A DNA stretch of 64,000 bases, taken from Acheta domesticus. Its lineage: Eukaryota; Arthropoda; Insecta; Orthoptera; Gryllidae. Below the pieces are notes generated by a model that searched no databases, had not been told where the DNA came from, and was given only the letters and a program-made list of their open reading frames with translations. Below, piece after piece: positions 30,586 through 42,156 of the stretch. Made by a program: the position numbers and the translations under genes. Every line of letters begins with the position of its first letter. Positions within the stretch are counted from its first letter, which is position 1. The stretch is from the NCBI GenBank assembly GCA_031308135.1, contig JAHLJT010002630.1:97632141-97696140 (forward strand). Reading direction: 5' to 3'.

Positions 30586-32020
30586 TGCGAAAATTTGGGT
30601 TTGACAATTTTTTATTTAACTCAATTAATAACCAAACAATCAAATTGTTTGGCAACAGAACAATTGCTGCTTTTACATCCTTTTTAAATTCAGCCATAAG
30701 AATTAATTGCTTCCCATCTAGCTGGAAAATAGCCATTATACTTCCCGTTTGTAAACCCCAAAAAGACCCTAGGAATCCTATGAATTATAGACCAATAAGT
30801 TTACTTTCTTCTCTTTCTAAGATTTTCGAAACTTTTATTTTACATAGACTAACATACTTTGTAATCACTAATAAATTTATTCTCCCTACACAATTTGGAT
30901 TTACACACAAACATGCAACAACTCCTCAACTTTTAAGAATAACAGAAAAAATTGAACATTCCTTCCATGTAAAACAGCATACTATTGCAATTCTCTTGGA
31001 TATTGAAAAGGCATTTGACAAAGTTTGGCATAACGGTCTCATTAACTATATCAAATTGGAACTCCAACATACCTGTTTAAATTACTCCAGAATTTTCTAA
31101 GTAATCGTAAATTCTGTGTTAAAATTAATCATACCTTTTCACAACTATTTTCATTATCTGCCAGTGTGCCTCAAGGATCCTGTCTGTCTCCCCTTCTTTT
31201 TAATATCTATCTTTGACATTCCAAATTTCATCTACTCAGATTTAGACTTCTGTGCTGATACAGCTCTATTTATAGGTCATAAAAATATATCAACTGCCAG
31301 AGATAGATTACAATCAGACCTTTCTACTATATACATCTTGGGCTGCAAATTGGCAAGTCAAAATTAAAATGGCAAAATGCCAAGCCAAAATTTTTACACT
31401 TTGCAAACCTAGCATTCCATCCGAATTAATATACAATCAAACCATACCATGGATTTCCTCTAACACTCCTATCAAATACCTTGGTCTCTTCTTAGATACA
31501 AAACTTACATGGAATTTACACATTAAAAGTATTCGTAAAACATACATTAAGATAAATATACTTCACTCTATTATTAACTATAAATCTCCACTATGTGTAC
31601 ACACTGCCAAACTCATTTACATATCAATCATTGGCCCAACCCTAATGTATGCTTGTCCCGTCTGCTCCAATGCAGACAAATCTCACATTAATAAAATTCA
31701 GATACTCCAAAATAAGTTCATCCGTAAACTTTTTCATTGCACCTTGGTACATTCCTAACGCACAATTACATAACGAATTAAAAATTGAGAGTATTCTTAC
31801 TTTAATAAATTATCTCAGTCAGAAATTCTTCAACTCCTTAGATGATCTACAACTAATACACACATTTAATCTCGGCCAAACATACCAGTTTCGTAGACGA
31901 ATACATTCAAGATTTCCGAAAGATAAATTCCATCCCCCTAACCCACATAACATTATCTCCTTCCCTCATTCAACAAAAATCTTCATCAACATTCAACAAC
32001 ATCTAATTGCAAAAAAATAG
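30585..32020 (+). pseudogene. Jockey-like reverse transcriptase relic
   Basis: The frame 30585-31100 has SSWKIAIILPVCKPQKDPRN, NYRPISLLSSLSKIFE and AILLDIEKAFDKVWH, carrying the first catalytic Asp. Next, 31116-31367 has a decayed FADD box (FCADTALFIGH). Then 31369-31758 has KYLGLFLDTKLTW and LMYACPVCSNA, and 31649-32020 a C-terminal block (NAQLHNELKIESI). Three frame changes and a stop disrupt it. No endonuclease (5' truncated) and no RNase H. Confidence 0.82.
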
Positions 32021-32160
32021 CCTAATTGAATATATATTAATGTAATTTTATGAATAATCCCGCCTCAGGTTACCTGTGAGATCCAAATCTTCTGTGATTC
32101 TATTTGTAATGTCAAAAACCCTGAAAGACATTCTTGTCGGACAGAAAGAAAAATTATAAA
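30585..32160 (+). mobile_element. 5'-truncated Jockey-like retrotransposon inserted in repeat R
   Basis: Pieces of an RT read on the plus strand from the entry block (GFDNFLFNSI) to the C-terminus, ending in an A-rich tail (AAAAATTATAAAAAAAACAC) at about 32145-32165. Repeat R continues on both sides, so the insertion interval is clear although target duplications are not readable. It shares motif style with the Jockey-like element at 50791-55274. Confidence 0.78.
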
Positions 32161-32420
32161 AAAAACACATTTATTATTTTCTTTAAACCTTTTTTGATTA
32201 AATTGGGACCACAGTTAGCATAAAGGAAGCTTAAGAGGATGGTGCAGGTTTCATGTTCGTCAAAATACCTGATTTTGCAAAAGATTAAAAAAAAGTCGGC
32301 GTCTTTCTAGAACTACAATTGTGAAGTTACAATTGTTTTTGTTAAAGAAATATGCTCATCAAAAACAGATCTTCAAATAAGGTTGATTTTTTTGAAAATG
32401 AATTTTTAATAATAGTAATA
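32160..32420 (+). repeat. Interspersed repeat 'R', continuation after the Jockey-like relic
   Basis: GCATAAAGGAAGCTT, GGTGCAGGTTTCATGTT, ACTACAATTGTGAAG and CAAATAAGGTTG blocks match the reverse complement of 3290-3480. Confidence 0.6.
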
Positions 32421-32439
32421 ATATAATAATAGTGACTTT

Positions 32440-32505
32440 AATTATGTGGCGAGACGGGCCATCAGGCCCGCTCTTCCGCCTAACCACGTAATACATACAT
32501 ATATG
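32440..32505 (-). repeat. 3'-part of the tRNA-SINE seen at 21.7 and 46.2 kb
   Basis: TATGTGGCGAGACGGGCCAT, CAGGC and CCGCTCTTCCG correspond to ACGTGGCGAGACTCAGGCCA and CTGCTCTTCCGTC at 21736-21775. Confidence 0.55.
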
Positions 32506-32785
32506 GATACAAATTGAACAGTACATTCAGTAAATTAAATAAAATACAACTTAGATATGTCTTGCCCTGGGCTCACAAAGTGAAATTAAAAAAGACAACG
32601 TCCCAGCATTACGGCCTATGTAGGATAAATTGCCTTTCCTCGCCGTTCTGGCTCTGGTGAGTCGGAAATCGAACGGCAAGTCTAGGGCATATTGTTTACC
32701 GGAAACTGACTCATACCAACTGCTATCTGCACGCCGGTTCTCATCATCACCCGCCAACTAAAGGGGTTTGAAAACTGACCATCAG
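32506..32785. other. Unassigned
   Basis: No recognisable coding motif; a short minus-strand open frame (32551-32757) looks incidental. Confidence 0.4.
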
Positions 32786-32789
32786 AGCA

Positions 32790-33519
32790 ACTAGAGTGTG
32801 TGATAAGGACTCGTTGGACTCTGAAATAGAGTTCTTAAAGACCACATTTCGAGGTAATGGATACAGCGCCAACGCTGCCAACCAAGCTGTAGCGGCAGGC
32901 AACGACTACCTCTAGCATTGCTGACATCACCACACCTAGTGACGATGACAACAGCACGATGGACATTTTGTCATATATACGAGGTGTCACTGATGAAATT
33001 GGCAAGGTTCTGAGCCGCTACGACATCAAGACGACCTACAACGCCTATGAAAAACTCTGGCAAAAGATTGTTCGAGTGAAATAACGCGTCCCCCCTCTTA
33101 TGTCATCAAGGGTATATGCTATCCCATGCAGCTGCGGCCACAGTTACATTGGCGAGATAGGACGAACCATAGAGGAACGTCTCCGTGAACATTTGCCATA
33201 CAATACCACGAATACCTCGTACAATAACACGAATAAATCGGCCGTAGCCCTCCACGCATGGAAACCTGGCCACGAAATTCTATTTGATAACACCTGCCTC
33301 CTAGCCAGAGAAGACCGCTGGGGAACGAGAAGAATAAAAGAGGGTGTGGAAATTATTAAACATCCGCAAAACCACGGCATACGTCTTTACCATGCCTGGA
33401 AGCATCCATTTTACCAGGACGCGCGGTCGAAACCGAGCACGGCGCCTGCTGCTACACGCCGTCCGATTGTACGACGCGGAGCGCCTTCTTCGAGCCCGCC
33501 CGGGGAGCCCGCTCCCTGA
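32790..33519 (+). pseudogene. Penelope-like element, RT C-terminus and GIY-YIG endonuclease fragment
   Basis: From 32790 the plus strand reads RATRVCDKDSLDSEIEFLKT followed by TTFRGNGYSAN, the usual end of a Penelope RT. From 32960 it reads ILSYIRGVTDEIGKVLSRYD, a linker block. After a stop and frame change, 33100-33519 has VYAIPCSCGHSYIGEIGRTI and EERLREH, the GIY-YIG nuclease core. LHAWKPGHEILFDNT and REDRWGTRRIKEGVEI follow, the typical zinc-binding and catalytic surroundings. The C-terminal tail is Arg/Pro-rich and unrelated. The stop at 33082 and the frame change show it is dead. Intact elements use this enzyme for target cleavage. Confidence 0.85.
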
Positions 33520-33974
33520 TTGGCCGTTACACTCTCTCCGCATTGGCTGATCATCCGACCAACCGGCAGACGGGTGGAGACGAAGTATATTAACTCGTGC
33601 GCTGTCCATCTCAGCGCATTACTTCAATGCTCCCGAAACCCGCAAAAGACTTAACACTCCCGGCGAGTCATAGGCCTATCAGCCTTCTCCCCAGTGGCGT
33701 AGGCTCAATGTATGCAAGTGATCTGTTACATCCCCTAGTTTTCCATCACTTAAAAATATTTTCAGTAAAGTATTTAACTTTCTTATGTAAGTTTCTCTAT
33801 TCCCCTCGCTGGATGTGACGGGCCGAGAAACATCCCTTGAACGACCTCACTTCGTTGGCGAGGTGAACGGCCAACGCTCTCGTGGTAACCACAATGGCAA
33901 GTTGGACAGATGATTTTATTTACCGCTTTTTTCCCAATACTGACAATTCAAATTCTTTGACAAAGCCTGATCTC
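33520..33974. other. Unassigned sequence between the Penelope fragment and the duplication border
   Basis: Nothing recognisable; no convincing open frame. Confidence 0.4.
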
Positions 33975-34075
33975 TTAAATTTCTCTCTCTCCTCTTTCTC
34001 TACCCCCTCCCCCTTCCTCCCTGTCTCTTCTCCCTCTCCCCGTCTCCCCCCCTCTCTCCCTCCTTTCTCTCTGGC
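33975..34075. repeat. CT-rich tract at the start of duplication copy 2
   Basis: CTCTCCTCTTTCTCTACCCC-type sequence, followed by the shared TCTCTCTGGCAGTTAATTGT. The tract differs in detail from 15345-15415, so the breakpoint lies in or next to it. Confidence 0.8.
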
Positions 34076-34419
34076 AGTTAATTGTCAGTTCCGCTCTTTG
34101 TCTCCATACATATGAATGATTATTTGATTACAGATAACACATTAATGAGCAAATATCATGTTAAAATTCATATAACTAAATTAATTAGAAGTATATTGTC
34201 AACTTTTTTAATATTAAAACAATGTTGGAGAGAAAATAAAATTCAACTTTTTAAAGCCTGTGTATCAGAATATTTAAACCTGAACACTGTATGCAAAATT
34301 CGGGCCTTCATCAGAAACACTTTCAGAGCTTTCCTTCACCAATCACGATTTATAACTTGAAGTTGGAGATTTGTTAAAAAAAACTCTGCATGTTTTGAGT
34401 AAGAAGCCATTATGATCAC

Positions 34420-35519
34420 TAGGGCTGTGATTTATATGCAATAAAAACAGCGAAAAATGTACATATGTAAATATATTTGGTAAGATATGCAATTAAAAAA
34501 GGAAAATATGCGGAATAGTGCAATGTTAAGTGTAATGTGGAAAATGTTTGCAGCAGAAAATGATACAGAAATCATATAAATTGTTACAAGTGACAAACAT
34601 TAAGGCAAGGGCTTAATTTTGAAGAACACTTATTTCCTTTATTTATTTATTATACGGCAGCAGCAAAGCTGATATATGTACATCTACAATTACACAGCAC
34701 TTCACATCATACATCATAATATGTAGTTTATCGGTTTATAAGATCACTTACTGGGTATCAGAACACTTGGGTATATGGGTATTGCAACAAAAATAGGACT
34801 TCCTCTCAATTATAATAAAATCTAGAACACAAAAATCAAATAACGTAAAACTTGAAAATCTTGATTTAATACATTTTACCTGTGAACTAAAGATATTTGG
34901 TTAAAAGAGAAACATTAGTAAATTGAAAAAAATGGGACATATTGAAGGCATTGAAAACATTATGCATCAGCTCCGGCTGCTCTATTTGACTACTCAGCGA
35001 ACAAATGACGCACTCCCAGATAGTCTGTGCCATAAATTCACAGGCACATCACGCATTCTTTTAACATTACTCCACGTTTGCGCCATGTGTAGGCACACAG
35101 TCGCTCAGCGAATGCACATTTCATTTCAACTGATACTGAGTGATAATGACAGGTCTTAGCGTGCTTCTCGAGCGACTTCGTACAAGTTAGGTGAGCGGCA
35201 ACGCTGATCCTTGGCTCTGGCAACGCACACAAATCCTCAGAATCCCATTGCTTCAGAGCAGGTCGTATGATGTACCATAGCTCGTGGCGAGAGAACTATC
35301 AGTGCCGCTCACACACTGACAGAACTGTAACTGTTGGGCTTCTTTTCGCGGATGAGGGATAAAATATGCACAAATATGCAATTATGGTGTTAAATGCGAA
35401 AATATGTGAAATAAAAATGCTTAATTGATTCGAAATGCCACTAAACATATACAATTTGTTGAAACGGAATGTTTTAATTCACGGAAAAAAATATGCAAAT
35501 GCATACATCACAGCCCCTA
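34420..35519. mobile_element. hAT-type non-autonomous element (copy 2)
   Basis: Ends TAGGGCTGTGA and TCACAGCCCCTA, flanked by perfect 8-bp duplications ATGATCAC at 34412-34419 and 35520-35527. Counterpart of 15745-16869. A minus-strand open frame (35038-35232) with several Cys and His has no certain family match. Confidence 0.85.
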
Positions 35520-36003
35520 ATGATCACACAAAGGCACTCAAGCTATAATTATCCTGATCCACATGAAAACTTGCTTATCTTCATAAAATGTAGATGAAAA
35601 TAAACTAGAAATTGATAATTCTACTATTCACTCACTGCCACCCACGAGCTATATGATGTTTACTATTTTCTGCTTTTCTTGAAACATCCACACAGCATTC
35701 AGGTGATGATTAGCAGTGCAGGAATAACCTCCATGTATCTCCTAGCATTTCTATAGCCCGCATCAATTTGTTTGAAAACAGAAATGGGATTATCAAGCAG
35801 ACACCATGTGCTCTCCCATGGGAACACCGCTCCTAAATCAAATTCTATTTCTCCTGCCACTTTGCATGTTCGATGACCACCACATTTACACGGGTTTTAT
35901 GGGATTTTAGCACACACATGGCAACAGCACATACCCTCACCAGTCCCTCTTTCTTTGTCTATATCTTTGTATAAGCTCCCGATTGAATTGAAACTGTCAA
36001 CCG

Positions 36004-36455
36004 CTGATACCTCCCAGAGGCATGGTTATAAAAGTTGCACTGTAGGTACTGCAGCTACTTCCTTGTTGCCAAAAGACACTAAGCATACTGAATGAGCTTT
36101 CTTCACGAGAACTTTTCACATCTCCCCCCCCCCAGGCGGTGGCATTGCGAACCCAGGCTCCAGTCTATTTTAAGCATAGACCCCAACCTTTACAACAATG
36201 ACGAAATTCTCCAGTCACCTGGTAGAAAATCCAATGCTTTGCCTCTTACAAGCGAGAAGAAGTGCATGGCAATCCAAGCAACACATGACATGAAACCCAA
36301 GATAAAATCTTGTCCGCAATAGGTGGGAATCTCTTGCAACGAGGTCTCTTAAATGCAGGAAATAAATGCATTGTTTATATACAACTGACCATGGGATTGT
36401 GAATTTTGTCTCTTATATTGGGGTCTCTTACAATGGGATTTTACTGTATTGCAGA
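36004..36455 (+). repeat. Right half of the foldback-bearing repeat (copy 2)
   Basis: Counterpart of 17342-17768; here the end is better kept (GGGATTTTACTGTA). The right hairpin arm (GCTCCCGATTGAATTGAAAC, CGCTGATACC) is visible at 35978-36012. Confidence 0.7.
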
Positions 36456-36651
36456 CGTAAAAGAATACCATGCTGTGTTATTAAATTGTTAAAAGGTACT
36501 TGTTACTCGATAACAATGTCACAACTTGGTATTCTTTTTGTCTGTGGAACATACTTTTGAGTGTAAACATGTCCAAAAAGGTGACAGGGTGGTCGCAATT
36601 ATATGTATCAAAACAGGCAATACATCAGGCCTAAGAACCTGTTCAAAGAAT

Positions 36652-36731
36652 TGGTTGTCTTGGTAGCTTAGTAGTTAGAGCAAATGGGAGTAAACCAGGA
36701 GACCCGGTTTTGAATCCCAATCAGGGTGATA
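36652..36731 (+). repeat. tRNA-like sequence, SINE head or tRNA pseudogene (copy 2)
   Basis: Counterpart of 17973-18052 with the same A and B boxes. Confidence 0.65.
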
Positions 36732-37261
36732 ATTCTTTCGACAAATTTAATTATGAAATGTTTGTATTGTACCCTGTTTCTGTCATAATATTATTCAACT
36801 ATCTAAATGTTTGTTGTAAAAATTCATAGAATATCGTAATTCAGTATTAGAGTAATGGTTCTATCTGCTGTCAGTGAGTCAACAATTAATTACAGTATCC
36901 ATTGCATCTGAGACAACTGTTTCTCCCTCTCCGCAAGCGCATTCCTGGAAGAGTGTTTAGGTATTTAATTTTTTCTTATTGTAAATAAAGTTCCTCAGTT
37001 GCTCTTCACTATGAGTGAGAAGTGAATGTCTAATATGGCTAGCTTAAAAGTTGTTAAATATGAAGTAGAACATGATAATCATACAGCGGAATGGAAGTCT
37101 GGCTCATCACCCACTGAGAAAACTATACGTGATTGGAGTTATAAGATAAGGAAATCTCCTTCTTTCTGTTAAAAATTAACACGGTTTTCATGGAAAGAAA
37201 CCGTCAGTGGCCGGATGTTGAAAAATAATAGATTTGAGTTTTGGAGAACGGAGAAAGAGGA

Positions 37262-37370
37262 ATAGGAAAACCCCGTTATAAGAGAATCCCGCTTATAAGA
37301 GAGAAATTCACGGTCCCCAAGTCAGTTGTATATAAACAACGCATTTATTTCCTGCATTTAAGAGACCCCA
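37262..37370 (+). repeat. Pogo/Tigger-like left terminal sequence (copy 2)
   Basis: GGAAAACCCCGTTATAAGAG then AATCCCGCTTATAAGAGAG; counterpart of 18578-18690. Confidence 0.6.
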
Positions 37371-38172
37371 ATTTCTTCCACATTTCAACAAATTTCAGAG
37401 AATTTTTTTCCTTGAAATTTTTTAATTGTCAGGTTACGGAAGAAATTTAAAAAATAAAATCAAAAGATACTGTTTAACACACTTAATGAACTCAATACGT
37501 ACATGAAATGAAAGAGCATCTTTTGTTTTTAATGTCGTAAAATATTAAACTTTTGTCACAATTACATTACAATTCGAGTTACAAACGATTAACTTAAGCA
37601 ATGTGAGTATTTTATCATAGACTTAAAGAATTAAAAAATTTCAAAAAATTATCTTAGGAGGGGGAAGAAAGGTGTTACATCTTTTTGCTTACCAGGTTCA
37701 CAGAAAATATCAAGTCAAATTTTCCACAAAATTCTGTGATTTGAAGGAGAATGACTAACACAATGAGTCTCTTATTATTGAATTGTGACATTGTATTTAC
37801 TCTAGGACGTGTTCATCTGTCGTACGCTAGGGCATGTGCGTGTGCCACAAGATAAATAAATCTACTACATTCGTTGAGCTGTTACTTGCTACACACCGAA
37901 TGAGTCTAGTCACAATCAGACAAGGATTTCATCATTGTACTGTGGATTTCTTTATTAAATATTAGATTGACTTCACAGTTTGAGCCTCTCAATTAAACAA
38001 TAAGCTTGCGCTGGTGTTTAGTGGAAATAAAAACATTTAGATGAAATGTATTTGGGAATTTTTTCTACATACACGTGCCGTATTTGCTGATATGTATGAC
38101 GCACCTGTAGAAAATGCATCCATTTCCAAGAAGGATTTCATTCTTTAATGTTAAATTTTATTCTTGATTTTT
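37371..38172. other. Unassigned sequence within duplication copy 2
   Basis: Counterpart of about 18690-19530; no feature recognised. Confidence 0.45.
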
Positions 38173-39260
38173 ATTTTTACGAGGGTTATATTGAAAGTTT
38201 TTTGCAGAATTAAAAATAATTAATTTATTGAAAATCTAATCATTTCAAAATACTATCCATGAGCACATACACACTTTTCCATCCTTTGGAACCATTTACA
38301 AAAGGTTTCACTCCATGTATCTTCAGGAATTGCATTTATGGCAATTATGTCGGTTTCCACAGCTTCTTCATTCGAAGAAAAACACTGTCCTCGGATCTTT
38401 TGCTTGGTTTCGGGAAACAAAAAGAAATCACAAGGGGACAAGTGGGGCGAATAGGGCGACAACCGCACATGTGCATTGTTGACAGTCGACTGTTCTGGCA
38501 GCCATGTGAGCAGGAGCATTGTTGTGGTGCAGCAAAATGTGACCTTGTTTGAACTTTATATGCTTTGATGTCCAGGTTGTGATGACTTTCGTCTTACATA
38601 CCACTCAGCATACAGTGAGTTGATTTTCTAGAGTCACAGTAGTCAGATGATCTTTCTTTGTGAAAAAAGATGCAACCATTTTCTTTCCAAAGCTACGACC
38701 CCTCTTCACCTTAGTGGGCGGGTCCGTATCTGGAAAGCACTAAATACATGACTGTCTTTTAGTTTCGGGTCCGTAGTGGTAAATCCATGATTCATCACCT
38801 GTTACAAAGTTGAAAACATCCTTGGAATGCCCTCCATCAAATTTTTGTTTCATGAATCAGGCCACCCTTGTGGATTTTTGCTCGTCAATCAATGTGGTAC
38901 CCAGCAAGTACGTCACTCGGTGAGTGTCACATGTTGATGCGGTCGAGCCAATATTTAGTCTGTTCAATCAGCAAATGTCAAGTGTGGGACTTCTGTCACA
39001 ATTCTTCTCACACCGTTAACGTTTTCTTCCTTCACTGTCGTGGCTGGACATCCAGAGCGCGGTTCATCTTCCAGAGACCGTCTTCCTCTCAGATATTCCC
39101 AAAACCAATTTCCAACTGCTGCTCTAGATGGTGTAGATTCACCAAAAATGTGTCAAAACGGTGGTATTCCTCAGCACTTAAACCCTTTTAAAAATCATAC
39201 AAATTCATGGCACGAAAATCACAATGCGAAACTTCCATCTTGGAGCACGGCAAGTCTGTA
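38173..39260 (-). mobile_element. Mariner element, decayed (copy 2)
   Basis: Counterpart of 19533-20600, with the C-terminal transposase frame at 38519-38253 (SPYSPHLSPCDFFLFP, NEEAVETD, WFQRMEKC). It shares the Asp-to-Asn change in HHNNAPAH and the following frameshift. Confidence 0.8.
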
Positions 39261-40303
39261 CCAAAGGCTCTTTCAGGCCTCTGTTGGCTTGAGTCTTCCC
39301 ACCTCATCTCTCCGACTCTTTGGGTTCAAGGTCAGGAACGAGCTCACTTTCAGGCATTGCCAAACCCAGTCTCCCCTAAGTCCTCTTACAGGCAAAACTT
39401 TCGGCATAACCTCTGTATGAAAGGCATGGGAGTTTTATTGTTACATGGAATTATTTTTTAAAAGTATAATGGGGTAGCTAAATCACTGATTTAAAAAGTT
39501 AACAGGCAATACTGTGCAGGTTCATTCGTGTTTTGACATGACCAATTAATCTGGCATTGTGATGTGTCAGGATTGATGTGTCAATGAGCTTATTAGCACA
39601 AATATCACTGGAAATATATTTTCTTCCTTTGTGTTTAGAAGTGTACTGTGTAAGCTATGTGTTAGTGTTCTGTATTTTCATCATGCCAAGAATGTGTGTA
39701 TATCATGCAGACACATTCAGGTGTATTTGTAGCGAGCTCACTTGAAAGACTCGGAGGCGAAATTTAACACCACTCGGGAAAAAGTGTTATCAACATTACT
39801 TTGGCTGTAAGGTTGGTGATTTTTAAAAGAGGTGGGCCCCAAGTATATGTTTTGTGTGTTAAGACTGCTGCTTTCATAGAAGAAATGGTACACATCATCT
39901 GCCATTTGCAATTACTATGTTTTGAAGGGAATCGAGGGAACATCTAAGTGATGGTTATTTTTGTTCAACAAAAATTCAAGGAATTACGTATCCCTTACCA
40001 GAGAAATGTGTCACAAGCCCATTTATTGAACATGATAATATATTTACCTTAATTTTATATTAAATTAGGAGGAAAGAAAAATTTTGTGAAAACTATGGAT
40101 AAACTTTCTGATGGATTCTTGTACTTGAATCGAAATTTCCTAAAATAAATGATGCTAAATTGAAAGAAAGGATTGTTTAGGACCACAAATGCGGTCATTA
40201 ATAGCTGATGAAAATTTTGAAGAACTGTTAAATCCACTGGAAAAAGCAGTCTGACAGTCTTTCAAAAATGTATATTGCAATTTCCTTGGAAACCATAAAG
40301 CAG
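39261..40303. other. Unassigned sequence within duplication copy 2
   Basis: Counterpart of 20600-21655. Ends with the target site of the I-like element. Confidence 0.45.
40294..40303 (+). repeat. Target-site duplication of the I-like element, 5' side
   Basis: CATAAAGCAG, repeated at 46063-46072. The first C could belong to the element, so the duplication is 9 or 10 bp. Copy 1 has the unduplicated site (CACAAAGCAG, about 21646). Confidence 0.88.
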
Positions 40304-40870
40304 ACCCGTCGAGGTGGGTTGGTCCACGTCCTGACGGGGGGATGCAGAGAAGGCTCTCAAGTGTTCCTTTCTCCATTTTTTCATCTTCTTGCTTCTCATT
40401 TCATGTCATGTACGTTCTTTTCACTCCTTTTTCTTCCTCACTGGCCTTCTCTGTATGCTGAACGCCCACCCATGTGTTTGCCGTGCATGGCAACCCGTGT
40501 CGGAGGGAATGTGTGTCCTGGCGGTTGAGGGGTCTGTTTGTTTCCCAAACACTCACCTTGTGCTACGTTCGGCTTGCACTGAGGGATACGTTGTGTACGT
40601 ATTTTTGGGAACATTCCCTGTAGGCCTCAATACGCTTGCTTTGGCTTCGGACTCTTCTAGACGGGCGGTCGGGAGCTAACCCACTCCCGATCAATCGGCT
40701 TGGACTAGGTGTTGTACTGAACTCCAGGGTGAGCGGGGGGATACACGGTGGTGCAGCGCTGTGTTATTCCCCCACTATATCCTCGTGGCAACCCTGGCAC
40801 TCCGATGGAGTGTCCCCTTGTTGGGCTCCGTGGTGGGTGGGGACCACGAGGATGAACCTGATCCATCTTT

Positions 40871-42149
40871 ATGGAAACTAAACCTTCTCCCCCGCCCTCT
40901 TTCGCAAGGAAGAGGAGATGTCCGGAAAGAAACCTTGATTTGAATAGTTTCTTTTTCAATGAAGAAGATAGACCAAAGAAACCTATATTCCTCCTCATGG
41001 CATGCGCAGAGGAAGGTAAATCATTTAAAATGGTTAGTGCTGTGCGTTTGGCGCGAGCAATAGAGGAAAAATATGGAAAATTGCAAGCCGTAGTGCGTCA
41101 AAGGAATGGCACCATTCTTTTTGAAGCGCTAACGGATGAACAGATTGATAGAATTATGAAGACGAAGCAGATTGCCGGCCTCCAGGTGGAGGTGACCACT
41201 CACCCAACACTCAATCTTTGTAAGGGAGTGGTCAATCATGTTGACAGAGAGCGAGGAAGATCTGGTTGCTTTCTTCAAGAGTCAGGGTGTGACAGATGTT
41301 TATAGAATTAAGAGGAGGGAGCATGGGCGAGAAATCCCCACTTCCACTCTTATCCTAACATTCAACCTCCCTACTTTGCCCCGGAATATCTCGTGCGGTT
41401 TTTATAACCTCCGCGTGCGACAGTATGTGCCCAATCCTTTGCGGTGCTTCAAGTGCCAACGATTCGGCCATACACAACAGCGGTGCATGGCAGATACCCC
41501 AGTGTGCGGTAACTGTGGTAAACCATCTCACGAACCTGGACCTTGCACCACTACACCGCATTGCGTAAACTGCGAAGGTGCCCACCCGGCAAATTATAAT
41601 CAATGCCCCACCTTTTTGAAAGAGCGTGACATCCAAAAGATAAGAGTCGTGGAAAAAGTGTCTTTCCCTGAAGCCAAACGTCGGTTCCATGCGAGGAACC
41701 CAGTCGACCTCTCGCGCTCGTTTTCTGCCACTGTGAAAGCGAAATCTCCGAGGGTAGCAGCGGGCTGCCAAACAGAACGCGCTGCCCCGCAAGTAGTGAG
41801 TTTTGGTTGCCAAGTGTCACCAGTAGACCTCCCTGGGGATACATCTCCCCTTGAGGGTGGGAGAATAATAATCCCCACAAAATATAAGGTACACAAAAAA
41901 GTCCAACCAGCACAGTCCACGAAATCGACAACAAAAACTGTATCGACGGAAGTTGACGTCAGACGGACACCAAACTCCAACATAAAAGGACCTTCGAAGT
42001 CGCGACCGACTACAACTTTTGAAACTAGCTCTAAGCGAGCATCCAGCCCCCCTGGCAACACCCAGGAGGTTTCTGTTTTGGGGGAGGCTCCCGTTGGGGA
42101 GGAGTCTCGTGCATCCGGCTCCCAACGTCGGAAGAAAAAAGAAAGTTAA
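40871..42149 (+). pseudogene. ORF1 (gag-like, zinc-knuckle protein) of the I-like element
   Basis: A first frame (40871-41305) has an RNA-binding-like N-terminal part (MVSAVRLARAIEEKYGKLQA, LFEALTDEQIDRIM). A frame change near 41240 passes to the frame 41238-42149. That frame contains LRCFKCQRFGHTQQRC, then CGNCGKPSHEPGPC and CVNCEGAHPANYNQC, three CCHC knuckles typical of nucleic-acid-binding ORF1 proteins of I and Jockey elements, and a Ser/Thr/Lys-rich tail. The stop lies 7 bases before the ORF2 start codon. In active elements the protein coats the RNA to form the transposition intermediate. Confidence 0.88.
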
Positions 42150-42156
42150 TTCTACC

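Noticed and set aside
33301..33609. Arg-rich minus-strand open frame
   Set aside because: Antisense of the Penelope GIY-YIG fragment and its Arg/Pro-rich tail.
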